Below are positions 36,177 through 45,622 of a stretch of 64,000 bases of DNA, one piece after another. A program made the translations under genes and the position numbers. This DNA comes from Marinifilum breve (GTDB taxonomy: Bacteria; Bacteroidota; Bacteroidia; Bacteroidales; Marinifilaceae): contig NZ_QFLI01000006.1 in the NCBI RefSeq assembly GCF_003202155.1, positions 62,001-126,000 on the forward strand. Reading direction: 5' to 3'. Position 1 is the stretch's first letter. The number at the start of each line of letters is the position of its first letter. A model generated the notes under the pieces. That model saw nothing but the letters and a program-made list of their open reading frames with translations. It was not told the origin of the DNA and did not search any database.

Positions 36177-39100
36177 TTAATTGTATTCAGTCTTGTAAAC
36201 AGATCTGTATCTCTTATAATTGAAGTAAGTGAATAAGCTTAGTGCCAATAAAAGAAGTATCGAATAGATCGCCCAAGTTGGAAACGGAACCGGATCCCCC
36301 TTAGCATATGAGTGTAATCCAGAAAGGTAATAGTTCACACCAAAGTATGTCATAAGAATGGCGCCATATGACCAAACTGATACAATATTAAAAGCATAAA
36401 TTGATTTTAAACCTGGAATAAAACGCATGTGCAATACAAAGCTGTATATCAAGATACTAAACAATGCCCAGGTTTCTTTCGGATCCCAGCCCCAGTATCG
36501 TCCCCACGATTCGTTGGCCCAAATTCCACCAAGGAAAGTACCAATGGTAAGAAAATACAAACCTATGGTCATAGTCATTTCACTAATACGACTAAGGTCT
36601 AATATAATTGTTGTAATTCTATCTTTATTATCATTGTTTTGAAAATTGAATAATATTAGGTTTAGTATACCAAGTATTGCTGCCAAAGCCAAAAATGCAT
36701 AGCTCGAAGTAATAATAGCAACATGAATGGTTAACCAATACGATTTTAGCACTGGAACCAGGTTGGTTACTTCCGGATTCATCCAACTTAAGTGAGCTAC
36801 AAATAAGAACAAACCTGCTAATACTGCTGTTGCAGCCAAAGCCAACTTCGATTTTTTGGCAAAGATAAAACCGGCAAGCAAACATCCCCATGCAATAAAA
36901 GTCATGGTTTCGAATCCATTACTCCAAGGAGCACGTCCGGCAATGTACCAACGAGCAGCCAGACCTCCTGTGTGCAATAAGAATCCAACTCCTAAAATTA
37001 CCATAGCAATTCCCACCACCCATTTAATTGGGAAATTAGGACGCAGAATATGTGTAACCAGGAATATAATCAAGAAGAATCCAATGATTAAATAATATGG
37101 GAACAAGCGCTTAAATATATTCACGTTGTTGTAAAGGATTTCTACTTTTTGTTTCGATTCAGATGGCAACACTTCACTTCCGAACTTCTTCTGAAATTTT
37201 TTGATGCCATCAATATATGTATCGGCTGTTTTGGTATTACCCGAAATTAAAGCCTGACTCATAAGAACCACTGATTTTTTAATGAACAGTGAATCTTCAG
37301 TGGCTGCAGTAACAGTTGAGGTTGGATTGTACCATGCACCCATTTTATCTTTAGGGTTAGGGAAAATCTTCAAAAATTCCCCTGTGAACACCATATAGGT
37401 AATGTTGATGCGCTCGTCAACTGCCATAATCTCTTTGTCATACGAAGAACGATGAGCTGGTTTTTTAGAGTAGGCATCCTGAACTTTTTTGCTAAGTTTG
37501 TATTGGCCCATTTCATTTACGAAATCTTTAAAAGCACCATATTTACCATTAATACCAAGCTCTCTAGCCAAATCTGAATTACCAACCTTAATCATGTTAA
37601 CTGTTTGCCACTCTTGTGGATTAACAACCATACTTAAGAAGATCTGTTCGGCAGGATAGCCTTTAAATTTTCCTTTTTTGGTTACCTTTCGAATCACTTC
37701 GCTGGCAAGAGTGTTAACAGGTTCAAATCTTCCGCCATTATCCTGAATCATGACTTCACCAAAGCTCTTTGCCTGTTCCAATGGAACAACATTTAGGTCT
37801 TGTGCATTTGCACTTAGGCTACTTCCACCTATAACAAAAGCTAAAATGGCCATAGTTTTGACCTTTCGTGATTGGCGACCTAAAATTTTGAATCTACTGT
37901 ATGGGTTAATCAATGACCAAGCCATTCCCAGCATAAGCAGGAAGTAACCAAAGTAAGTAATTGACATTCCCCAGCGGTCGTGATTTACCGAAAGAACAGT
38001 TCCTAGCTCATCGGTGTCATAAGAAGCCTGAAAGAATCTGTATCCTTCGTGATTGAGTATGTTATTCATATAAATTCGGTAATCTTTTTTAATACCTTTT
38101 GCTTCGTCGATAAGAGTAACTTCACTGGCAAAAGAAGAAGGACTGTTAGAGCCAGGATATCTTTCCAATTGGAAATCGTTAAGTTTTAAGGAGAATGGCA
38201 ATTCTATTATTTTTGAACCGTAGGCTATGGAAATATTCACATCTCCAACCGAGGTTAGTTCTGGTTTGCCGATATAATCTTTTTGACCTTTTACAATAAG
38301 TTCTTTCTGAGAATTTCCATTTTTAATATCGAATACCAATAGAGTAGGGGCATTCTTATCTTGTCCTTGAACGTACTTGAATTTGGCTGCAGGATAGAAG
38401 TTCTTAATTACAAGTTTGGTTCCACCAATATCATATAATTTGCGAGGCGAAACAACATGCCATTGTTTGGCTGCCATTGGTATGGCATCACCACCCATCA
38501 TACTCAACTCTTTTAGTGGCATCGGACTCATCATTCGTAAACTATCTGTGAAATCAAACACAATTGCATTAGGATGAGGATTGCTACCAAAAGCCAATAG
38601 ATTGTTCTCAACCATCTTATGTGAGTTGTACTCCAAGGTAAAGTTTTGCATACCATTCATGCCCGCACTACCCACAGCAACCATTTCCATAACTGGAGCA
38701 CCACTCATATCTTGAACCAAAGTAGTTTGAGCGTTAGGGATAAATGTTTTCAGTTGAATATCAATTTCATTGCCATCAATCGAAATACGCTCTTTAAAAT
38801 CATCCGATTTAACTGAAGACAGGGTAAACTTTTCGCTTAGTTCAGATATTTTTCCATTCTTTTCCAATTTCACATCAATGTATGAATCCATTGTGGTAAT
38901 TTGGTTGGTGGCTTGTCCTTCCCGAATGTGCATGTTTCCTTCATATCCTACATAGCGAGTAAATGCAGAACCTATAATTATAACAATGAAAGAAGCATGG
39001 AAAATGAAAATGGACCATTTTTCACGCTTGTATAACTTGTATCTAAAAATATTAGCGATCAAATTAAACGTAAGCAACAACAGTAAAAGTTCGAACCAGC

Positions 39101-39242
39101 GAGCGTCATAAACCATTGCTCGAGCTGCCGGAGTTCCAAAATCATTTTCTATGAATGTTGCTGTTCCAATCGAAAATGCAAACAAGATGATGAGCACACC
39201 CATCATCTGCATAGAGAATAGAAAATTCAAAAGTTTCTTCAT
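36177..39242 (-). CDS. Fused cytochrome c synthase (ResB/CcsB-CcsA)
   Basis: A roughly 1021-residue fused heme lyase of system II cytochrome c maturation, which exports heme and joins it to CxxCH cysteines outside the membrane. The ResB half (about 1-440) has four membrane segments and a large beta-rich exported part (ILNHEGYRFFQASYDTDE). A middle exported region follows, and the CcsA half (about 690-1021) ends with the heme-handling WWD motif (GRYWGWDPKETWALFS, about 905-925). ATG start at 39242; TTG at 39251 is less likely. Wolinella NrfI, the lyase for the CxxCK heme of NrfA, is also a fused CcsBA, and here the gene is divergent from the nrf genes. A second, split synthase lies at 43345-45414. 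Confidence 0.9.
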   Translation of the reverse strand: MKKLLNFLFSMQMMGVLIILFAFSIGTATFIENDFGTPAARAMVYDARWFELLLLLLTFNLIANIFRYKLYKREKWSIFIFHASFIVIIIGSAFTRYVGYEGNMHIREGQATNQITTMDSYIDVKLEKNGKISELSEKFTLSSVKSDDFKERISIDGNEIDIQLKTFIPNAQTTLVQDMSGAPVMEMVAVGSAGMNGMQNFTLEYNSHKMVENNLLAFGSNPHPNAIVFDFTDSLRMMSPMPLKELSMMGGDAIPMAAKQWHVVSPRKLYDIGGTKLVIKNFYPAAKFKYVQGQDKNAPTLLVFDIKNGNSQKELIVKGQKDYIGKPELTSVGDVNISIAYGSKIIELPFSLKLNDFQLERYPGSNSPSSFASEVTLIDEAKGIKKDYRIYMNNILNHEGYRFFQASYDTDELGTVLSVNHDRWGMSITYFGYFLLMLGMAWSLINPYSRFKILGRQSRKVKTMAILAFVIGGSSLSANAQDLNVVPLEQAKSFGEVMIQDNGGRFEPVNTLASEVIRKVTKKGKFKGYPAEQIFLSMVVNPQEWQTVNMIKVGNSDLARELGINGKYGAFKDFVNEMGQYKLSKKVQDAYSKKPAHRSSYDKEIMAVDERINITYMVFTGEFLKIFPNPKDKMGAWYNPTSTVTAATEDSLFIKKSVVLMSQALISGNTKTADTYIDGIKKFQKKFGSEVLPSESKQKVEILYNNVNIFKRLFPYYLIIGFFLIIFLVTHILRPNFPIKWVVGIAMVILGVGFLLHTGGLAARWYIAGRAPWSNGFETMTFIAWGCLLAGFIFAKKSKLALAATAVLAGLFLFVAHLSWMNPEVTNLVPVLKSYWLTIHVAIITSSYAFLALAAILGILNLILFNFQNNDNKDRITTIILDLSRISEMTMTIGLYFLTIGTFLGGIWANESWGRYWGWDPKETWALFSILIYSFVLHMRFIPGLKSIYAFNIVSVWSYGAILMTYFGVNYYLSGLHSYAKGDPVPFPTWAIYSILLLLALSLFTYFNYKRYRSVYKTEYN

Positions 39243-39720
39243 CTGATTCAATATATTTTAAAGAAGTACACTAGTACTACCAGTTAGTTTAGAATGTTAG
39301 TGTATGTAAATTGGATTTCAAGATACGCTTTTCTTTATAAATTAAAAATCACTCAGGTGCTTCTGAATTCAGAATGATTCTATCTTGTTATGTCAAAAGA
39401 TTAGCGTAACTTATTGCTTGTTAGATATAATTGAATTGTTTGTTAAAGTATAAGTATATTTTAGTTTCGGAATGAGTTATCCCAATTGTATTCTTATTCA
39501 GATTAAAAATAAATTAAGATGCGAAAGTGTTTTGTTTTTCGTGTCAAAATCATCTGGAAACCAAGAGTAGAAAAGGATAAAAAGGTATTAAAATTTAAAT
39601 ATAATAAATTTAAATAATCCATTAATCTTGAAATGAATTAATAATTCGCTTAGTATTGTAGCAATATCACTAAATTATTGAATTGAATAAGAGATTTTTA
39701 ATTTAAAATCTAACCAAACT
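39243..39720. other. Divergent promoter region of the nitrite reductase locus
   Basis: 478 bp between fused ccsBA and the porin gene, with no gene seen. It must hold promoters for both directions. Visible elements are a direct repeat AATTTAAATA (near 39593-39617), each copy containing ATTTAAAT, and TCCCAATTG at 39480-39488, which matches half of the palindrome at 43227. I could not identify FNR/CRP-type TTGAT-N4-ATCAA sites. Confidence 0.45.
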
Positions 39721-40998
39721 ATGAAAAAACTATTTCGCCTATTACTAGTCCTTTTTCTAGGACTGGTGCCATCTTTAGTAATGGCTCAGCTTACTTTTAC
39801 CGGAGAAATCAGACCACGTACAGAGTATCGTCACGGTTTAAAGTCTCTTTTTAACTCTTCCGATGATGCTGCATTTGCAACATCGCAGCGTACACGTTTA
39901 AATTTAGGATACGCAGAAGAAACATTTCGAGTAGGTTTGTCGGTACAAGACGTTCGTACTTGGGGTGATGTTAAGCAATTAAACCTTTCAGATAAGAATC
40001 AACTTATGCTTCATGAAGCATGGGGTGAAATCATTTTCAATGAAAATTTCTCCTTAAAGGTTGGTCGTCAGGAATTGGTATATGATGACTCACGAATTTT
40101 GGGTAATGTAGGTTGGGCGCAACAAGCCAGAAGTCATGACTTGGCATTGTTAAAGTTTAAAACCGACGAGAAAGGCAAATTTCATGTGGGGTTTGCAGTG
40201 AATAACGATGCAGAATTCTTATCGAGACAATTGTACACAACCAATTACAAGAGCATGCAATTTGCTTGGTACAACAGAAAATCAGACCAGTTCGATTTTA
40301 GCTTGTTGTTCATGAATGTGGGGCAGGAAAGAGATGCTGATTCTTCAGAAGCTATTGATAGAGATACTCGTTATAGTCAAACTTTTGGTGCTCACATGAA
40401 CTATCGTCCTGGTAAGATTTCATTTACAGGTTCATTGTACGCGCAAACAGGAAAAGATCCATCAAATACTGATTTGAGCGCTTACATGTTCAATTTAGGA
40501 ATGAAATTCCCTGTTGCTGATAACTGGAAAGGTAATGTAGGTATCGAAATGTTATCAGGTTCTGATTATGATTCAAGTGTTGGAAGCAGATTGGATTCAG
40601 ATAATAAATCATTTACTCCTTTATTTGGTACAAACCATAAATTCAATGGTCATATGGACTACTTCTATGTAGGTAACCATACTGGCAATGTTGGTCTGAC
40701 TGATATTTATGGCGGGCTGAATCATTCAAAGGGACAGTGGTCTTTTGCTACTGCAATTCACATATTCTCAACGGCTGCTGATCTTTATTTAGGTCCTGAA
40801 AAGCAAGATAAATACTTAGGAACTGAAGTTGATTTATCAGTAGGGTACAAGTATTCAAAGAGTGTTTTGATTAAAGCTGGTTACTCACACATGTTCGCAT
40901 CTGATTCGATGGAAGCATTGAAAGGTGGAGACAAAGATGAAACTCAAAATTGGGGATGGGTAATGCTTGTATTCAAACCAAATTTCTTGAAAAAATAA
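39721..40998 (+). CDS. Outer-membrane porin, alginate-export-like barrel
   Basis: A 425-residue outer-membrane beta barrel. Signal peptide ends near VMAQL. The mature start FTGEIRPRTEYRHG and the following RTRLNLGYAEETFRVGLSVQDVRTWGD match the alginate-export/porin type often found beside respiratory genes in Bacteroidota. Alternating amphipathic strands continue to an aromatic end (VMLVFKPNFLKK). It leads the nrfHA cluster with 30 bp to nrfH, so it probably admits nitrite or another small anion to the periplasm. Substrate not proved. Confidence 0.78.
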   Translation: MKKLFRLLLVLFLGLVPSLVMAQLTFTGEIRPRTEYRHGLKSLFNSSDDAAFATSQRTRLNLGYAEETFRVGLSVQDVRTWGDVKQLNLSDKNQLMLHEAWGEIIFNENFSLKVGRQELVYDDSRILGNVGWAQQARSHDLALLKFKTDEKGKFHVGFAVNNDAEFLSRQLYTTNYKSMQFAWYNRKSDQFDFSLLFMNVGQERDADSSEAIDRDTRYSQTFGAHMNYRPGKISFTGSLYAQTGKDPSNTDLSAYMFNLGMKFPVADNWKGNVGIEMLSGSDYDSSVGSRLDSDNKSFTPLFGTNHKFNGHMDYFYVGNHTGNVGLTDIYGGLNHSKGQWSFATAIHIFSTAADLYLGPEKQDKYLGTEVDLSVGYKYSKSVLIKAGYSHMFASDSMEALKGGDKDETQNWGWVMLVFKPNFLKK

Positions 40999-41028
40999 GG
41001 CAAACTCCATACATCTAAACTTTTGCTA

Positions 41029-41628
41029 ATGGTAAGATTATTAAAATTTTTAACACCACCTCCAAAATGGAAACTTCCGGTTTATGTCTTGCTTGGGATA
41101 TTTTTTGGGCTAGGGTGCTATGTGCTTTATCTTTCTAAAGCAGCATCTTATTTGTCCGACTCGCCTGAGACTTGCGTAAACTGCCATGTTATGGCTCCAC
41201 AGTATGCTACTTGGAACCATAGTTCGCATCGTGAAGTTGCCACGTGTAATGATTGCCACGTTCCACACAACAATGTTTTTAATAAGTACTTTTTTAAAGC
41301 CAAAGACGGCTTGCGTCATGCAAGTATGTTCGCGTTGAGAATGGAACCAGAGGTAATTTTTATACTCGATGAGGGTAAGGAAGTAGTTCATAACAACTGC
41401 GTCCGTTGTCACAGTCAACAACTGACTGATCCGAAACTGGCAGCTAAAGTGCCGAACCATGCCCACAATACTCAGGATAGAGTTTGTTGGGAATGTCACA
41501 GAGAAGTACCACATGGAAGAGTGAATAGTTTATCTAGTGTTCCAAACGCCAGAGTTCCACTTCCTGAAAGTCCGGTACCTGACTGGTTAAAAGAATACAT
41601 GAAAGAAACTGAATTAGAAAACGAATAA
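41029..41628 (+). CDS. nrfH: Cytochrome c nitrite reductase small subunit NrfH
   Basis: A 199-residue tetraheme quinol dehydrogenase of the NapC/NirT family that passes electrons from menaquinol to NrfA. One N-terminal membrane helix (about 15-35) is followed by four CxxCH sites: CVNCH (about residue 49), CNDCH, CVRCH and CWECH. The ATG at 41029 is chosen over an in-frame TTG at 41023. Directly upstream of nrfA, with 19 bp between. Confidence 0.95.
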   Translation: MVRLLKFLTPPPKWKLPVYVLLGIFFGLGCYVLYLSKAASYLSDSPETCVNCHVMAPQYATWNHSSHREVATCNDCHVPHNNVFNKYFFKAKDGLRHASMFALRMEPEVIFILDEGKEVVHNNCVRCHSQQLTDPKLAAKVPNHAHNTQDRVCWECHREVPHGRVNSLSSVPNARVPLPESPVPDWLKEYMKETELENE

Positions 41629-41647
41629 AACTTAAACTAAATATACT

Positions 41648-43159
41648 ATGAAACCAATACAAGAATCTGTAGGCAAAAAACCAATGTTGGGATGGTTGAT
41701 CTTCCTGGTTACTTTGGTTGTTGTATTCCTACTTGGATTGTTAGCTTCATCTATCATGGAAAGAAGGGCAGAATCTGTTTATGCCTATACTCCTCAAGTT
41801 GAGCACGGTCAGTGGGAACCAAGAAATGAAGTTTGGGGTGAAAATTTCCCAAGAGAATTTGAATCATATTACAACACGGCTGATACTACTTTCCGTAGTA
41901 AGTACAATGGTGGTGCTATGATTGATATGTTAGAGGTTGATCCTCGTTTAGTTGTACTTTGGGCTGGTTACGGTTTTGCGAAAGACTATAACCAAGGTCG
42001 TGGTCACTACTATGCAGTAGAAGATTTAAGAAATACATTAAGAACAGGGGGTCCTGTTGATGATAAAACTGGTCCTATGCCTTCTACTTGTTGGACATGT
42101 AAATCTCCGGATGTACCTCGTTTGATGAATGAAATAGGAGTTGCTGAATACTACGCAGGAAAATGGTCTTCGAAAGGACATGAAGTAGTTAACCCTATCG
42201 GTTGTGCAGACTGTCATGATTCAGAGACTATGAATTTAAGAATTTCTCGTCCTTATTTGATCGAAGCATTCGAGCGTATGGGTAAGGATATTAATGATGC
42301 TACTCACCAGGAAATGCGTTCTTTGGTATGTGCTCAGTGTCACGTTGAGTATTACTTTAATAAGAAACGTGTTAAAGGATCTGCATTTGTTCAATTACCA
42401 TGGGATAAAGGTATGGGCGTTGAAGAAATGGAAGAGTATTACGACGAAATGGAATTTAAAGATTGGACTCATGCATTGAGTAAGGCTCCAATGTTGAAAG
42501 CTCAGCATCCAGGATACGAAGTTTACTTGAAAGGTATTCATGCCGATCGTGGTGTTTCTTGTGCTGACTGTCATATGCCATACAAATCAGAAGGTGGACA
42601 GAAATTTACTGATCACCATATCCAATCTCCATTGAACAATGTAGCTAACTCATGTCAGGTTTGTCACCGTGAAGAAACTGATAAGTTGATTCAGAATGTT
42701 TACACACGTCAAGATCAGATTATTCACAATAGAGACAAACTGGAAGAATTGTTGGTACGTGCTCATGTAGAAGCTAAGAAAGCTTGGGATTTAGGTGCAA
42801 CTGAAGAAGAAATGAAGCCTATTTTAATGGGTATTCGTCATGCACAATGGCGTTGGGATTATGCAGCTGCTTCTCATGGTGGTTCATTCCATGCTCCAAC
42901 TGAAACAGGTCGTATTATTACAACTGGTGTAGAGCGTGTACAAGAAGCTCGTATCGCCTTGGTTAGAGTTTTCCATAAGTATGGTTTCACAGGTGAAGTG
43001 CCTTATCCAGATATTACTACTAAAGCGAAAGCCCAGGAGTTTATTGGTTTACCAATGGATAAATTGAATAAAGAGAAAGAAACATTCAAGAAGAACTTGG
43101 TTCCTGAGTGGGATAAGAAAGCGAAAGAACGCGAAGCCACTTATCAGGTAAAAATGTAA
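41648..43159 (+). CDS. nrfA: Pentaheme cytochrome c nitrite reductase NrfA
   Basis: A 503-residue periplasmic reductase that reduces nitrite to ammonium with six electrons. An N-terminal hydrophobic segment (about 14-38) could be an uncleaved anchor. The catalytic heme site is CWTCK (Cys148 to Lys152), and four CxxCH sites follow: CADCH, CAQCH, CADCH and CQVCH. The CADCHMPYKSEGGQKFTDHHI stretch is characteristic. Start ATG at 41648. It is followed by a strong terminator, so the ccsB-ccsA genes downstream are probably transcribed separately. Confidence 0.97.
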   Translation: MKPIQESVGKKPMLGWLIFLVTLVVVFLLGLLASSIMERRAESVYAYTPQVEHGQWEPRNEVWGENFPREFESYYNTADTTFRSKYNGGAMIDMLEVDPRLVVLWAGYGFAKDYNQGRGHYYAVEDLRNTLRTGGPVDDKTGPMPSTCWTCKSPDVPRLMNEIGVAEYYAGKWSSKGHEVVNPIGCADCHDSETMNLRISRPYLIEAFERMGKDINDATHQEMRSLVCAQCHVEYYFNKKRVKGSAFVQLPWDKGMGVEEMEEYYDEMEFKDWTHALSKAPMLKAQHPGYEVYLKGIHADRGVSCADCHMPYKSEGGQKFTDHHIQSPLNNVANSCQVCHREETDKLIQNVYTRQDQIIHNRDKLEELLVRAHVEAKKAWDLGATEEEMKPILMGIRHAQWRWDYAAASHGGSFHAPTETGRIITTGVERVQEARIALVRVFHKYGFTGEVPYPDITTKAKAQEFIGLPMDKLNKEKETFKKNLVPEWDKKAKEREATYQVKM

Positions 43160-43185
43160 TAATTTACAGTTCCAATAATAGGTTC

Positions 43186-43216
43186 TATGCCGTCCTTAAT
43201 GGGCGGCATATTTTTT
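43186..43216 (+). terminator. Intrinsic terminator of the nrf operon
   Basis: A 10-bp stem (TATGCCGTCC with GGGCGGCATA, one G-U pair), a 5-base loop and six T, 26 bp after the nrfA stop. Confidence 0.88.
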
Positions 43217-43226
43217 AGAATAATAT

Positions 43227-43242
43227 TTTCCCAATTGGGAAA
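43227..43242. promoter_or_regulatory. 16-bp perfect palindrome, possible operator
   Basis: TTTCCCAATTGGGAAA, 102 bp before the ccsB-like gene and just after the nrf terminator. A half copy (TCCCAATTG) occurs at 39480 in the divergent promoter region of the same locus. It may be a regulator site shared by the two transcripts; no regulator is known for it. Confidence 0.4.
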
Positions 43243-43344
43243 TGTAGATTCTATATAAGCACTTAAGAGCTTATTTGTTGTGAAAATTGATATGAATTTC
43301 TAAAAATGTTACGATCTTAACGAATCTTGTTTAAATATTGAGAT

Positions 43345-44586
43345 ATGAGTAAGACTACTAAACCACTATGGCAAAAACCTTGGGGGTATGCTGAAAGTTT
43401 TCTGATTGCATTTGGATTGTTATTTATTGGATTCCTTCTGGAGTTATCCATTCAAACTTCTTCAGGTGCTTCAATACGCTATCCGATGAATTTAATTTTA
43501 GGAGCTGTTTTTCTAGTTCTGATTTTGGTTTTTTATCGTTTGATACGCAAATCGAATTTATATCTTTTTTTATCAGGGATACCAGCATCTATTGGTGCAA
43601 TAAGTGTTTTAACGCTGCTTGTGATTATAATGGGAATTACACCACAAGTTCCCATGCAAGAAGATAATTTCATTACTACATTAAGCTTAAACCAGCTTAC
43701 TACATCCTGGCCATTTTTGTTTATCAACTTTTACTTGCTGGTTATATTGGCATTGGTAATTATTCGAAAAGGTTTACCATTTAAATGGAAGAACTGGGGC
43801 TTTGTTTGCAGTCATTTGGGATTGTGGATTACCATATTTGCAGCAGGATTGGGTTCTGGCGATCTGATGCGCTTAAAGATGGATTTGCATGAGAATAAAA
43901 CAGAATGGAAAGCTTACGATGATAAAGGGAATTATTACGAATTGCCACTTGCCATTAAACTAAACGATTTTATTATCGACGAATTTAATCCGAAGTTGGC
44001 AGTTGTTGAAAACGAAACGGGAAAACTTTATGAACCCACCAAACCATCTATGATCATGATTGAAAAAGATTTGACTGCTCAACTGCACGATTGGTCGGTT
44101 ACAATAGATGAGTTTTTGCCATTATCGGGAAGGGCAGGAGATAGGTATCATCCATTACATGATTTTGGTGCTGCTCCTGCAGCTAAAGTAAGCATTAGTA
44201 CAAACTCCTCAGAAAATCTCACAGGCTGGATTTCTTGTGGTAGTTTTAATCGACCACATGAATCGCTTAAGCTGAATGATAACTACTCATTATTAATGAC
44301 TGTACCTGAACCAAAGAAGTTTTCATCTGAGGTTACCATATATACTCCTGATGGCAAAAAGGAAGATAAAGTTCTTGAAGTAAACAAACCTCAAACTGTA
44401 AATGGATGGAAAATCTACCAGCTAAGTTACGATGAGAAAATGGGTAAATACTCAACTTTAAGCGTGGTGGAAGTAGTAAAAGATCCTTGGCAAATTTACG
44501 TGTATATCGGCATTTTTATGATGATGATAGGAGCCGTTTATATGTTTTGGAGAGGAAATAAAGTAACAATTAACAGTGAGCAGTAA
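43345..44586 (+). CDS. Cytochrome c biogenesis protein ResB/CcsB-like
   Basis: A 413-residue membrane protein. Four hydrophobic segments lie in the first ~185 residues (about 14-32, 45-65, 75-95, 125-145 and possibly 155-180). They are followed by an exported beta-rich region with AIKLNDFIIDEFNPKLAV and VNGWKIYQLSYDE, typical of ResB, and a C-terminal membrane helix (about 380-400). With CcsA it forms the system II heme lyase. The next gene, ccsA-like, follows after about 40 bp. This is the second copy in the locus; the other is the fused CcsBA. Confidence 0.85.
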   Translation: MSKTTKPLWQKPWGYAESFLIAFGLLFIGFLLELSIQTSSGASIRYPMNLILGAVFLVLILVFYRLIRKSNLYLFLSGIPASIGAISVLTLLVIIMGITPQVPMQEDNFITTLSLNQLTTSWPFLFINFYLLVILALVIIRKGLPFKWKNWGFVCSHLGLWITIFAAGLGSGDLMRLKMDLHENKTEWKAYDDKGNYYELPLAIKLNDFIIDEFNPKLAVVENETGKLYEPTKPSMIMIEKDLTAQLHDWSVTIDEFLPLSGRAGDRYHPLHDFGAAPAAKVSISTNSSENLTGWISCGSFNRPHESLKLNDNYSLLMTVPEPKKFSSEVTIYTPDGKKEDKVLEVNKPQTVNGWKIYQLSYDEKMGKYSTLSVVEVVKDPWQIYVYIGIFMMMIGAVYMFWRGNKVTINSEQ

Positions 44587-44616
44587 TATTACTGATAACT
44601 GTTTACTGATAACTGT
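44581..44616. repeat. 14-bp palindrome and 14-bp tandem duplication at the ccsB-ccsA junction
   Basis: CAGTAATATTACTG (44581-44594) is a perfect palindrome that includes the ccsB-like stop codon. It overlaps two exact head-to-tail copies of TTACTGATAACTGT (44589-44602 and 44603-44616). Confidence 0.85.
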
Positions 44617-44628
44617 AAATTGAATAAG

Positions 44629-45414
44629 ATGATTTGGAACTATTTTTTAATGGCAGCGGGTGTAAGTTCTGCAAGTTGGATATTATCGGCATTCATTCCT
44701 AAAAAAGATGTGATCAGGAATTTACTGGTGCTGATAGGAATTCTTAGCATGGCTGTTTATATTGGATTTTTATGGACCAGTTTGGAACGTCCTCCATTAA
44801 GAACTTTAGGAGAAACACGATTGTGGTATTCTTTGTTTATTTCGATAATTGGATTGATTACCTACTTCCGTTGGAGATATCTTTGGATGCTTTACTATTG
44901 CCTGTTTATGTCGCTTCTGTTTTTGTTTATTAATTACCTGCATCCCGAGAATTTCTCGAAGACATTAATGCCAGCTTTGCAAAGTCCGTGGTTTGTGCCA
45001 CATGTGGTAGTTTATATTATTTCCTATGCATTTTTAGCGGCATCTACATTGGTTGCAGTTTATGGATTGTATCAAGTGAAAAGAGAAAAGTTCGAGGCTA
45101 AATACATGCAGGTGGCCGATAATTTAGTGTACCTTGGGTTTGCATTCCTAACCTTTGGGCTTTTGTTTGGAGCCTTGTGGGCCAAAGAAGCTTGGGGGCA
45201 TTATTGGACCTGGGACCCAAAAGAAACCTGGGCATTCATTACTTGGATGGGATATTTGGTTTACATCCATCGTCGATATCAGAAACTAGCCAAGTATGTT
45301 TCAGCCTTATGGATTTTGGCCTTGGCATTTGTAATTCTTCTGGTATGTTGGTTCGGCGTCAACTATTTGCCTTCGGCTCAATTTAGCGTACATACCTATA
45401 GCATGCAACCGTAG
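44629..45414 (+). CDS. ccsA: Cytochrome c biogenesis protein CcsA
   Basis: A roughly 261-residue inner-membrane protein with about eight hydrophobic helices and the heme-handling WWD motif WGHYWTWDPKETWAF (about residues 188-203). Conserved histidines occur before and after it (HVVVYIISY, YLVYIHRR). Start chosen as ATG at 44629; a TTG at 44620 adds three residues. It pairs with the ResB-like gene directly upstream. Confidence 0.9.
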   Translation: MIWNYFLMAAGVSSASWILSAFIPKKDVIRNLLVLIGILSMAVYIGFLWTSLERPPLRTLGETRLWYSLFISIIGLITYFRWRYLWMLYYCLFMSLLFLFINYLHPENFSKTLMPALQSPWFVPHVVVYIISYAFLAASTLVAVYGLYQVKREKFEAKYMQVADNLVYLGFAFLTFGLLFGALWAKEAWGHYWTWDPKETWAFITWMGYLVYIHRRYQKLAKYVSALWILALAFVILLVCWFGVNYLPSAQFSVHTYSMQP

Positions 45415-45458
45415 ATTTATAACGCGCATATAATGGTATTAATTATTAGTTGTCATTG

Positions 45459-45550
45459 GTGGGGGACCACCATAGCTACCAGTGGGACATCGCCACAAGC
45501 ACTAGTGGGAGATCACCACAAGTATTAATGGGAGGGTGCCACGAAAAAGA
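45459..45550. repeat. Four-unit tandem repeat of 23 bp with internal inverted arms
   Basis: Units begin at 45459, 45482, 45505 and 45528, an exact 23-bp step. Units 2-4 have the form GTGG-N7-CCAC (unit 4 begins ATGG), so each can form a small hairpin; unit 1 has GTGG-N4-CCAC. It lies between ccsA and the convergent membrane protein gene. Confidence 0.85.
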
Positions 45551-45584
45551 TACTGAAAGTGAAATGATATAAGAGAGGGTAAAG

Positions 45585-45617
45585 ATATAAAAACGCCAGT
45601 TCGAAAGAGCTGGCGTT
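45585..45617 (-). terminator. Intrinsic terminator of the membrane protein gene
   Basis: On the minus strand: stem AACGCCAG with CTGGCGTT, a 10-base loop that can pair further, and a T-rich tail. It lies just after the stop of the gene at 45623. Confidence 0.8.
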
Positions 45618-45622
45618 CTGTA

